A stretch of 64,000 bases of DNA. It comes from Straminergon stramineum (taxonomy: Eukaryota; Streptophyta; Bryopsida; Hypnales; Calliergonaceae). Both the position numbers and the translations under genes were made by a program. Under the pieces are notes generated by a model. That model did no database searches. It was not told the origin of the DNA and saw only the letters and a list, made by a program, of their open reading frames with translations. Positions 25,494 to 36,385 of the stretch are shown here, in pieces. The stretch's first letter is position 1. Every line of letters starts with the position of its first letter. The stretch covers positions 1,364,001-1,428,000 of the forward strand of contig OY987267.1 in NCBI GenBank assembly GCA_963920665.1, written 5' to 3'.

Positions 25494-28400
25494 CTACACA
25501 AGGAGATCTCTCATTGTCAAAGCTACATGCTCCACCTTGGGGACCTTTTTCTTCTTCATCTTCTTGGATTTATGCTTGGTAGTACTAGACACACCTTTCT
25601 CTTTGTCGGTCGAAACATCTCCCTCTGGCTTTCCAAGAATATCATCTGTCAGTTTGTTTGCAGAAGCATCCACAGCTTTCTCGGATTCATGTTCCACTTT
25701 TTTAGTTCGAATAGGTAGTGGATGAGCCTCAGTGTTAAACACGAATTCGGTCAACGGTAGTACATTAGCGTCGCCAAAAAGCAGGTACAAATACTTGAGA
25801 GTCTCTCCGAGGAAAAAAGTTTCCATCTTGTCCCTCATTGGAGCTGGGACTGACGTTACGTCATCAAGAGATGAATAACCCCCTGTTCTCACCTTCGTGT
25901 GAACCTCAAAGGATTGAAATATCTTCCAGCCCCATTCCCGGTATCTGCAGCAGGCAGCAGGAAAAGCACTGAGTTCCTAACCTAACCAAGTGTGAAAGTA
26001 AAAGTGCACATCTACACATTTCTGCAGTTGAAAACAAAATGCAAGTACAGTACAAGCATCCCGAAAGAAAAGATTCAGACAAGTTTCATCTTCAGACAAT
26101 AAATGACGATGCTATCTCATGTATCCGTACTTGGAATCTTCAGTAATTCGGTAAAGCAGGAACAGTGACTCCACTGTTTCGGGACGGAGGAGATTGTGAC
26201 GGTCTGCAGGTTTGATGCGAATATCATGCTTGTAAACTGAATCTGCCCTCCCACCTTCTACGTCCACATTTCCATTCTGCAGAAAAATCCCCCAAAGATT
26301 CAGATGTTCCCTTTGCTAGAAGCATGGATGGTGGTATGATGGAAATACTGCATGGATTCTGATGAGGCTTTTCAGGATGAACTTACATCTGTGTTGAAGT
26401 AAGCTATCTCTGGTGCAAGTCCTGTGGCAGTAACGTTATACATTTCATAGCAAGTCCTTCCTAATTCCTCTGCCAGCTTCAAGTCTTCCAGATCGCTAAC
26501 ACTCAAAAGATCTGAGCAAAGACAATATGTTTCAGGATTGGAAAAAGCACAAGATACCAACGTATCAATAAACTTGTGAACGTCCAAAAATACATGCAAA
26601 GACGATAGAGAGTCTCTGAAATGTAACAAAGGAGTGGTCATGTCAATTCCCCTGATCTTGGCAAGCCCGTACAAAAGCCATTCTGCTTCCTATAGATGCT
26701 TAAGCTACCTTTTTCCATTGCCTCCTTTATGGTAAGACCTCTGGTTGCACCTAATGCGAGGTTCCCTGCTAGGAAACAAACCTTGAAACATATTCACCAC
26801 AGCGCAAAGAATGAGTATTCCAAAAACTGTGAACTTTCCGCAGTGCTTTGAATCAAACCAGCCAGAGGAGGTGCTGTATCTTTCTGTCTGCATCTTCTTT
26901 TGAATTCGTGTTATGATTTTAAAGGCCAACTGAAGCAAAGGAAGGAAACGAACAGCCCAGAAGAGCACTTTCAAGAATAACAGACATAGAGGAACCCGTA
27001 GGATTGTATACAGAATTAACTGAGCAAGAGATGTTGACCCATACCAAATGGTCCATTTTTGGGTGTAGAGCAGAGCTAGGCCCATGTGGCCGCTCTCCTA
27101 CAAAAACCAAGCCATTCGGCTGAGACTGAGAGACAAGCCTGTGCTTCACACCATTCATTGCCTCGTCGTACATATCTCTCAGATACGCTACAGTCGATTC
27201 ATTGTAAGCAGCACCACCATGTTGTATCCAGACTTTAAGAAGATACTCGTAATAGCTGTCCCCCCGAGATCCCAGTCTTATGTTGTTTCCTTGAAATTGT
27301 CCTGTATCTGCACTATAACATCACAACCTCCAAGGGTTACTCGACATGATCAAAAGCAGAGACAACCAATCTAAACGTTTGCGCAATCATTGCATTCATA
27401 GCCTTGAAGTCTTTCTAAAGCATCCATAGATCTAAGAACAATCGGTCAACAGTGTCTTGCATCCGAATGTCAGATATAAGATCTACAATTTGGGCATAAA
27501 AATGCTGTCACAGGAGCGGGCCATTAGGAACTCACTCTATGAAAATAGGCACCAAACCTTCTGTCTTTGGAAGTCCCTTGAAGTGTTCATAAACAGCCAT
27601 AGCCGCTTTCTCATACTTAGGATCTCCTGTCACATGGCTAAGATAAGAAAACTCCAACTGAACTGAGGTAGCTTCAGCTGTGCTGGCATCCCCACCAAAA
27701 GTGCCTGCAGGATGTGCCGTCCTTTCTCTCAGAAAAACGTCAGAGTAAGGAACAGGAGACTTGCTGGAGGTGAAGGCAGAAAGCAAGCGATCACCCAAGT
27801 CTCTTGCACAGTGAAGGTAGACCTCAGGATCCGGCCCCACAGTGTGAGCTCCCCAAGAATTAGTACTGCCACCGCCTCCCCTCAGATGGTAAGCACTCAA
27901 AAGGCCACCTAAAACACGAATCGTTGTCTCGAATAGATTCACCTGCATGGACATTTAACCATTTTTCAGACAAATTAAAACACACGACAAAATCACAATA
28001 AATCCTTCAGTGGATACGAATACACGCGAATGACCTAAAAACACCAAGCTGGAAATGAACGAACCATTCACCTGTCCTTTGGCTGCGATTCTGTCCAGTA
28101 ATTCTTTTTGAATCCAGGACCCAGCCTCTTGCACCACATCATCCAATCCCATAATCATAGCAGTGTCAAGCGCATCAATGACAGTGGCCCCAAGCCCACC
28201 TAAGCCATCAGCCCCTGATTTGGTGACCGGATGCAATTCATCAAAGCCCAATGCAAAGCTCCTGTAACCCTTCCAAGCATGCATGAAAGCGCCCGAGACT
28301 TCGGATTGTCGTTTCTCCCACAGGGCACTGTCCTCCGTAGTCTGAGGCAAGATGAGAAGGCGACAGCATCCAAATGTAAGCGGTTTCGCACATCAATGTA

Positions 28401-29988
28401 GAGGATACTCAAACCTAATCCTGAAACTCAAACGTCTCCTACAGTGAACCCTGTTACCAGCAACAGCTCATATATTCATACACACGGTTCGCCTTCAGTT
28501 AGCAAGTTGCGAGAAAGAATGACTTGGCTAAATGTCAATGGCCACTTATCTTTGGATGGAAATGGGGTTGTCTATTATCAATTCTAATGGTCTCCACCCT
28601 CCCACTATGTAATTGCATAAGATATTCATATATGGTAATAAAATTTTGGCTCTTTAATCCAGAGTGATCTGATCAAAGCTCAATTCTGATCTCCCCCAAA
28701 ATCACACCCTACACATGTTAAATTACTTAAAAGCAATGCAAATAGTACCCCCTACCTCACCTAAAAAACGTCCAGGACAACAACCTCAGAAATACAAACA
28801 ACCTATATAAATGCAGATAAGTATCTTACATTGATACTGCTGTCATTATTGAGCTGTACTCCTGGGGTCTTCAGCTTCGGTGGTAGCCGTTTCTTCCAGA
28901 TCTGCGACAATGTTTCCGTTCCAATTCTGCCTTCGACGATGTTTTTCCTTACTTTCTTGACATGTTTTGCAGCTGGGTGATTGGGATGAGTCCAAGCAAG
29001 GATCATCAGGCCCCCGATCAAAAGTAGTAACAAAATCTGGCCCATCCCACAGGATCCACATTGCCTCCTCACATTGCTGTTACGAACAGTTTGCACCACT
29101 CTCTGCAGTGAGGTGAACAAGCCCAGGGTTACTTCTATGGAGTCTATTAAAACTTCAGTTCACAACAAAAGCACATGCACGCGAAACCACCAATCTCCAG
29201 CACAGTGACGTAGCACCATAGTCAAATTTTAGCTCGACCGCACAGAAATGCAGATTTCAAATAATACCAAACGTAAATATCCTGACTCCTTGCAGATTTC
29301 CGAGATACAATTAGCAACCCCACTTTTCAACTTTGGATAATAAGGGGCTAAATTTATAGAAGCAGCTCGTAGCCAAAAAATATCAAAGTAAGGTAGACGA
29401 AATCCTAACCCGTTAGAGACCTGATCCAGTCTCCTATTGACTGACCCCTGTTAACCAAAAGCCACTCATCATTTCCAATACACCAGGTTGGCCTTCAATA
29501 AGCAACCGTTGCGTGACTTGGCTACATTTCTATGATCGCTAATCTTTGCATTAAATGGGCTTCTCGACTCTGACTTCAATAGTAGTATACATAGCGGTAG
29601 TGTTCAAAATTCGATCTCAACAGAAATTTGGCTCTTGTAATACCCAAACCGATCTCTCCAGTGAGCTATACCGAGTGACAAATCATACTCCTCTATCTTG
29701 GTTAAGTGCTGGAAGCGACGGACCTTACACTTCTAAAATTGGAGATTCAATGCAGAAACAGGTTACAATCCGTCTGACAAGTAGCTACATGGGTTTGAAC
29801 ACGAAGAATAAACCTAGATCTGTAAAGAATTCGTAAATCACAACACAAATGCTGGTTAAATTCCGAGGTAACCACCAGAGAAGCGATCTCCAGCAAGGAG
29901 TAGAGTTTACCCTCAGAGTAGAGCGCTTCCGAAACTTGGCATTGTCATACTTAGTATCTTTGCTTGTGTAGGGCAGCACAGGCGCCAT
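25494..29988 (-). CDS. MNS3: Mannosyl-oligosaccharide 1,2-alpha-mannosidase, MNS3-type (GH47), complete, 9 exons
   Basis: Class I alpha-mannosidase that trims alpha-1,2-mannose from N-glycans in the early secretory pathway. Exons on the minus strand: 29988-29911, 29102-28830, 28341-28072, 27942-27536, 27312-27045, 26781-26709, 26511-26387, 26276-26131, 25944-25494. All have GT/AG borders and the frame is kept, giving 696 residues. The N-terminus [20 protein letters not shown] is the MNS3 signature rather than MNS1/2. A single membrane anchor lies at about 47-63 ([17 protein letters not shown], type II). GH47 blocks follow: [118 protein letters not shown] and the calcium-site motif [10 protein letters not shown]. 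About 70 residues follow that motif, ending in a Lys-rich tail ([14 protein letters not shown]). It is divergent from the gene at 31,514. Confidence 0.96.
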
Positions 29989-31513
29989 GATCGTCCACTC
30001 CAACGTTACATTACCCTCATGTCCTTCAACACTAGAATCTCAAAACAAAAAGAACGCAATGGTAACAACACGCATCTTAGAATGCTTGGCTGAACTACCA
30101 CCACAAACGTACAATGCGAGAACGATCCAGCTCCTCCGCTCTCACACAGATGCGCTCATTGTCGAAAACCCGACAACGAAGTACTGTACTGTAATGCTCT
30201 ACAACAATTCATCCTCGACTGAGTGGCATGGTTTCGTTCACAACAACGACGGATTAGAATAATTTCACACGAAACCCTAGATCTGCGCCAACCCTACATA
30301 AGTCTAGTTCCGGTCTTCCCGCAGGATACCGACACAGCTCATTTCTTAAAATAGCCCAAGCAACAAAACGCGGTCACCTCGTGGACTTCCCAACCACTAG
30401 TGCAATTTCCTCTTCAACTGCTCCATGTCATCAATTTCTGCTGAAGACAGACAACTCCTCACTCACAAACAGATCTGGGTCACCCTAACTTAACTCCAAT
30501 CTTCACAGGATTTCGACCAAATTCTCAAAAAAACAAAAACGAAAAAACGAAAAATACACAAACGAAAGCAACAGTCCCCACTCCAGCCAAGATAGTGACA
30601 AGAAGCTACCCGAGGGTTGGTGGGAGGAGCTTATGGTAAGCCCTATTACCGTGGTCCCACTGTCAGGTATTGTGACACTCAGCAGCCACTTTCAGTTCTC
30701 TCATCCCACCAAAAGCCACAGCTGTGGATCCTTTCTTCCTCGTATCCTGCACCACTCAAGTCAAAGCAAAATCATTGTGGATACTGTTGTATAGCCATTG
30801 CTGTTACGAACAGCTTGCACCTCTCTGCAGTGATGTGAACAAGCCCACGGTTACTTACATGGAGTGCAACACCAATCAAATTAGCGAAGTCTATCAAAAA
30901 CTTCAGTTCACAACAAAGCTCCGACCTCCAGCACAACGAGGGTACAACCATTGTCAAATCTTTACCTCGTACATACTGAAATGCAAATTTCAAGTTATAA
31001 AAAGTCGTAAATATCCTTGGCACAATCTTGCAGATTCCCTCTTCAAATGCTCCATACCATCAATTTCTGCTCATCAGCAAACTCCTCACAATGAAAAGAA
31101 CACTCAGATCCTGATCATCTTCAAGCTGATGTCTTCAACAACAACCTTCACAGGACCAAATTCGCTACAAAACAAAACGAAACAAAACAAACAAAAACGA
31201 AACGAAACATAAACACAAACACCAGTCCCTTCTGCAGCCAAGACAGTGTGAACTTAGGGTAAGCCCTATTACCGTGGTCCCACAGATGTTGTGGCATTCA
31301 GCTAGTGCATCCCGCCAAAAGATGGTACTGTGGATTTGATGACCGCGAGCCTCTTATCTTCCTCACCTCATATTCTCACTTTGAAACCTGGCAATGAGTG
31401 TATGAGTTAATTGCATTGAATGTACCATGCTACCGTGAAATTTGCAGCAGTTTCAGTAAGTTCGAGAATTCCAATTCGGCCGATGTAGGAGCAATCCTGT
31501 CTAGGGTTTGATA
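29989..31513. promoter_or_regulatory. Divergent MNS3 / chloroplast-gene upstream region with internal duplication
   Basis: About 1.5 kb separate the two divergent start codons, so both promoters must lie here or in UTR introns. The block at 30,410-30,730 recurs at about 31,035-31,345, sharing CTCATCAATTTCTGCT-like words, an A-rich ACAAAAACGAAA tract and GTAAGCCCTATTACCGTGGT (30,638 and 31,259). The repeated block may contain regulatory sequence for either gene; I do not identify specific sites. Confidence 0.6.
30785..31060 (-). pseudogene. Duplicated fragment of MNS3 intron 1 / exon 2 junction
   Basis: The sequence from ATTGCTGTTACGAACAG onward matches the start of MNS3 exon 2, its acceptor (CTGCAG), and about 230 bp of intron 1 at 29,075-29,305. 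Shared words include GTGAACAAGCCCA, ACTTCAGTTCACAAC and GTAAATATCC. It then joins directly to sequence equivalent to about 30,410, skipping the counterpart of MNS3 exon 1. It is therefore a partial tandem copy with an internal deletion of about 1.1 kb, not a functional gene. Confidence 0.85.
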
Positions 31514-34308
31514 ATGGCAACTCACCTGGCCCAATGTCGTGGATTCCGAGCTGACCCAATTCTCGCAATCCGTGCCAATTTTCCAGTTTCTTGTCCTTCT
31601 AGTTTTGGTCTGGCAATGTGCACAGGTGGTCACGCAATTGGCTGGAGAGGTCGGCTATTGAAATTCACATCTCGTGAAAGAGTTTGCTCCTCGATTAGGT
31701 CAGATAGAGAACCTGCTACTAAAGAGAAGGAGGTGAATACTACTGGGCTTTCTTTCTCGAGTGACGACGCCGTGAAGAAATGGATGGTGGCTGCTTTGGC
31801 TGCCGTGGTGATGAGTGGAGCAGCAGGCGAGCCAGCTATGGCGTTTGGTTGGTTTGGACAACCTCAAATTGAGAAAGATCCAGTGGAGCCTTTCACTCTG
31901 TATGGCAGCATCTTGTAGGTGACCCCACTGTCCTTCCGAAGGCCTAAATTCGCAAATTGCATCATTCTTGGCTGTATTTTGCAATTTTGATATCCTTGTC
32001 TGTGCCACTTCTTTGAGATCCTGTTTTACGAAGTTTTTATTTTAGAGAATCTATGTTTTAGTGAAGGTAGAGAGCCTCGCGTGTGCAATTTGTTGCAAGA
32101 AACTAAGTGATCAGTAGGAAGGTAGAGACTCCATTAACCATACAATGCATTAGAGGCTCCATTGCCCTTACATGTGAGCTTTGATTTGTGCCAAGTGTGA
32201 AAATACTTAAGATATTGACATTTAGTTTTTTGCAATTGATTTTTAGCGTTACACAAATTAAACGTGCAAAATTTAAGATGGTGAAAATTTCTAGATTGGT
32301 GTAGGAAAGGGTTCTAAATTCACTCGTATGGTGAATGGAATCTCTCTCTTACAGTATGGTGAATGGAGACTTTACTTTATCTGGTTTAGCTTATGGTTTC
32401 GAAAGTATAATCGAAGTGGTATAGGTGGTATTCACAAAGGGTGGTTGATGGTCAGTAGCGGATTGTTGGCAGGAAGAAGAGTATCTTGCTCTTGAATTTG
32501 TTCTTGAATTTGCAATATCTTGTATTTGTGATGTATTTTATGTTTCCGTGCTAATTATAGTAATGCATGTGGCCCGTGAAAGTTTAGCAACGCATCCCTA
32601 GTCTGATAGGGCTTTGGTGCTGCTGTGACCGCAGGAAGAAGTACTTGATCGAGGATGTAGTCGAAAACAAGGTCGTAGGCAGGAAAAAAGGATTCACTGC
32701 ATCAGCCTGGTACGTGCACTTTTCATCTTCCAATTTTCACATAATACAAAGAAATGGAATTGATGGAGCATCTAGTCAAGTATTCATGCTATAGTTTAAC
32801 CTAAAAATCACCTGGAAGCCTTGTTCAGGTTTAAATACATACTTCTGTGCATCAAACTTATGAGAGATTCATTGCATAATCAAGCAAGAAAATATAGTTT
32901 GGATATGGAGTAACGTGTTTGTACATGCTTGTATGGTCTTGGTAATCATCATGTTACTCAAATACTGTCTATTAAACTGAAATCAAGAGTTTCCCAATTG
33001 TTTTAGGGGTTAAAGCCATCCTTGAAGAAACATACAACATGAGATATATGGTCACTACGTCAATTCTTACGTTTAAATTCTATGGTGGTTTACATTTTTG
33101 CAGTGTGAATGCTCTGGACGCAAGCAAAGAAACTCCTGAATTGCAAGGGGTACCACCTGGTCTCAAAGTGATCACTCCCTCTTCCACTCTACTTTTGTAC
33201 ATTGTTGCGGATGTTATATTCAATTACTTGTGGTGGTTTGACATACGGCATTCAACTTCATTATATTCAGTGTCCCTTTTACAGTAGTATGTACTGTTCT
33301 TGCCCCTTCATGAACATTGACACGGTTTCTAATGAATTGAAAGCAACTGGTCAACTTGTAGGTGACGATCATTGGAGAGCCATCGTGCTCCAAAGGGCAA
33401 GGACAGACAAGGGAGGAGTCTTGCACTGCTCCTTGTCGAAAGGCATGTCAGGGTGCTGTTTCTCAGCATTTGACGGAAGTGAAGGATGAGACCGGCTACG
33501 TGCTGGATCAGTCTGACATCAAAAAAGTTACCGAGACTTGCTCCGTGCAGTGCTTCAATGAATGTGAGTTACATCCCGTGGTTCACTTCCAAACATGTCT
33601 TTGTATACCTACCCTATTGAGTCGCAGGAAACACACAAAATATGTTGTCACTTCTCATAGCAGAACAATCTTGCTCTGGTGTTTATAATTCTGTCTACTG
33701 AAGTGAATTTAACTGCCAGCTGCTCTAATTGTTAAATACCGCATGTTTCTGCTAAAATTTTATTTCCACAATCTTAATGACTTAAGGGCAAAGACTATAC
33801 TTCCTTCTTATCCAAGTAGCCACTTAACAGACGAAAATAAAACTGTTTCTAGTATTTCTAGTATAAAAATGCAGCAGAAAGTGATTAGTGTGTCTTGCAC
33901 TGTTTGAATCAACTTGAGTTCTGATTTGATATGCTAATGGTACTTAGCAGTAAGAGATGTACAACCGTAAGCGCCCTACTAAGGATCTGATCATAGTTCC
34001 TATTATTACTCTGACTTCAATTTCGTTGAATCTTGTTGGTAATGGAAAGAGGATCCCAACACAAGTTAGCACGTATTTGGGGGCATTGTATTAAAAAGTA
34101 GAATTTTCGAAGTGTTGCTTGTTGGTGTACTCAAAATTGTCCTTAGGTTTCATGTTCAGATTGTGTACGTTTTGAACAAGAGATGTAATTAGGTGTTCTT
34201 ACCTTACAATTAACAGTGTGTTGACTTTCTAGATCTATGATGTTTTTTTTGGAAGGTACCAAGCCAGGGAAAAGTATTTCATTCGTGTTTCCATTCCGGC
34301 CCCACTGA
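31514..34308 (+). CDS. Predicted chloroplast (thylakoid-targeted) cysteine-rich protein, unknown function, 5 exons
   Basis: I do not recognise the family. Exons: 31514-31914, 32635-32709, 33104-33167, 33362-33563, 34256-34308. All borders are GT/AG and frames join, giving 264 residues. Residues 1 to about 85 are rich in Ser/Arg/Ala and poor in acidic residues, like a plastid transit peptide. KKWMVAALAAVVMSG followed by AMA (about 88-110) looks like a thylakoid lumen signal with an AxA cleavage site before FGWFG. The mature part has FTLYGSILKKYLIEDVVENK and then 8 cysteines: ACVNAL, PSCSKG, SCTAPCRKAC and TCSVQCFNEC. It ends SISFVFPFRPH. The final two exons are inferred from splice sites and phase and are less certain than exons 1-3. 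Divergent from MNS3. Disulfides or a metal site are possible but unproven. Confidence 0.72.
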
Positions 34309-35690
34309 CCAGTTTTGGAGTATCACGTGAATTTTTCTGTGAGTCAGTTTCTACCTAAATCTTCAAAAGACCTTTGGAGTCTGTACACAAATAGGGTTTC
34401 AATTGACTTTGGGCTTCTTTACATTGCAGAGGTAAAAGGAACAAGCTGAAAATTTTAACCAAAAATTATGTGCAACTAAATAATGACAGTATACTCTGAA
34501 AAGAATCCTTGCATTTATAATACCTAGAGACGCATTTGATGTAACAAGTGCGAAGTCCACCTCAAATCCTAAAACCTTGATATCTCAAATATTTTTAGCA
34601 TGTCACATAGGACTCACTTCTAGATGCTCATTCTTGCTCTTGGACTACTGTACTGGTCGTGCATTACCAACATTTTTTAAAATGAGGTAAAATAAATTAA
34701 AATTTGACCTTTGCATCAATCAAGGTTCAGGCTTCTTTTTCTCTCAAGCTTTGTGCTTTGACCTGTACAGGCCAATATTGCAAAGGCTTTCTTTGGGTTC
34801 ATTTGATCTATTACTTGACGTGTGCACTGGTGCATTTTTTCTAGAGCTGAACTGGTAGCATTAACTCCTAAGCTTCCTGATTCATTTGGATACACCAGAG
34901 AGGCTTCTAAACTGGCAATGTGGTGATCATCTTGTACAACTGCAAAATTTTCCTCAGTAGCCATTGAAGTGTCCGTAAGATCTTCAAGAATGTAGTGTAC
35001 ATGACATAAATAGAGTCTTACAGGTTTGTAGGGCATACATACGTAATTGGTTTCTAGAATACAAATTATATATACTAAAATATGGCAAGACATACACCAT
35101 TGGATTGATATTTCATTTTCTTACACAATGATTGAGCCCAACACGATTCTTCTGGCATGCTCCTCAGCGATTTGTACGTCAGTTATTAACAAATTGGCCG
35201 GCACAATATGATTTCGTGATTCTTCTGGACTTCTCAAAGTAGTGGTCCCTCAGTCTGCGATAATTTGCATATTTCTTACTCTGATTGGACACAGCATGAT
35301 TCAAAGTACAGTACGTTATGATAGTACCTCTCGAAAAGTTTTGAAACACGATTCTCAAATCGCCAAACACTGACTTGGTACCATGGATAAGGTGAGAGAA
35401 TATTTTTTATTTATTCATTTTTTATTCACTTTTGAAAAAGTATCAAGACCAAAAGGATCGTTTGTGATTTGGTGAACGAGTATAAAGTGAAACCTCTTTC
35501 TTCCTTGCAGGTGCAGAGAGCCTAATTGTGGTCGCAATGGGTTGGTTTTTTTTAATGCGGATGAATTGGTGTATACAATAGCGACAAAAATCTGTGTTCA
35601 TGCAAAATTGGACTGGATCTAATGACACATGGCATTCTCATTTTGGATCATTTTTGTTTCTCCCACATGTTTGAGAAGCTCTGATATCGT
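34309..35690. other. Intergenic DNA between chloroplast gene and P450
   Basis: No supported gene. A minus-strand frame (34,964-34,716, 82 codons from an internal ATG, starting MATEENFAVVQDDHH) has non-repetitive composition but no recognised domain or partner exons. The rest is AT-rich. Confidence 0.35.
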
Positions 35691-35693
35691 CAT

Positions 35694-35741
35694 GTAGACG
35701 TCATTGTGGGCGTCACTGTGGACGTCACTGTGGACGTCATC
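35694..35741. promoter_or_regulatory. Four 12-bp repeats each carrying a CGTCA core
   Basis: Units are GTAGACGTCATT, GTGGGCGTCACT, GTGGACGTCACT and GTGGACGTCATC, exactly 12 bp apart. Three of four contain the palindrome GACGTC (the C-box type ACGT core bound by plant bZIP factors) and all contain CGTCA. They lie about 650-690 bp upstream of the P450 start codon. A regulatory role is inference; the repeat itself is exact. Confidence 0.55.
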
Positions 35742-35780
35742 CTTTTTGATATGGCGTGAATCATCTATTTAAAAATTAAA

Positions 35781-35890
35781 AAAAGACTCAGTTGAGGTCA
35801 AACTATTGAGCAAGACCTCCCCTTTTGCACTAAATTCCAAGGATGAGAGTGTGCACTTTTGTCTTCCATAGAAGGATTTTCTATCATCAA
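35781..35890 (+). repeat. Dispersed repeat, paired with 41,896-42,020
   Basis: GAGGTCAAACTATTG, GCAAGA.CTC.CCTTTT, TTGCACTTTTGTC-like words and CATCAATCCA occur in the same order in both places, flanking the P450 gene on either side. No coding capacity. Confidence 0.65.
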
Positions 35891-35931
35891 TCCACCGCAG
35901 CATTATTACAGTGTTAAAATGACATCCGCAA

Positions 35932-36162
35932 ACTTGCAAATCGCATAGGAGCTCGTACTTTCGGATGAGCTACAGTAGAAGAATTATATTGTGCCCTATT
36001 TTTAACAAACTTGGAAATTGCAGAGGGGCTAGTATTGCGAGGAAACTCGGCCAGAAGAATCATGTTGTGCTCAATCTGTTAACAAACTTGCAAATTGCCT
36101 ATGGTTTAGTACTTTCAGAATAACTACAGTAGAAGAATTAGAGTAAATCCTAAAGGTCTCGC
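35932..36162. repeat. 77-bp tandem repeat, 3 copies, in P450 upstream region
   Basis: Units start ACTTG(C/G)AAAT at 35,932, 36,009 and 36,086, exactly 77 bp apart. Each contains AGTA(C/T)T, an AGAAGAAT block and TTAACAA at the end. A further partial motif (TAACAAAATTGCAAATTTGC) lies at 36,344, just before the P450 start codon. Confidence 0.75.
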
Positions 36163-36385
36163 CAGTTTGCAACATGGGTGTCAGAGGAAGGTTTCACTAA
36201 CTTAAGAATAGTACAAAAGCAACACAGCACCAAACTCCATCAGACCCCAGTTTTGGTGCCTGCTTCAAGGAATTTTGTCCTGTGTTTTCCTCAAACTCCG
36301 GCTCCTGATTCACGATTAACTCTATTGTATTTTGCCCAATTTGGTAACAAAATTGCAAATTTGCAGAGCAAGAGTGTTGATCGAA

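Noticed and set aside
30724..31212. 162-codon plus-strand frame upstream of the chloroplast gene
   Set aside because: It lies in the duplicated MNS3 promoter/intron material; its composition comes from A-rich tracts (ACAAAAACGAAA).
34716..35093. 125-codon minus-strand frame, partly protein-like
   Set aside because: No family recognised and no neighbouring exons; only the internal stretch after an ATG at about 34,964 looks plausible. Not enough to call a gene.
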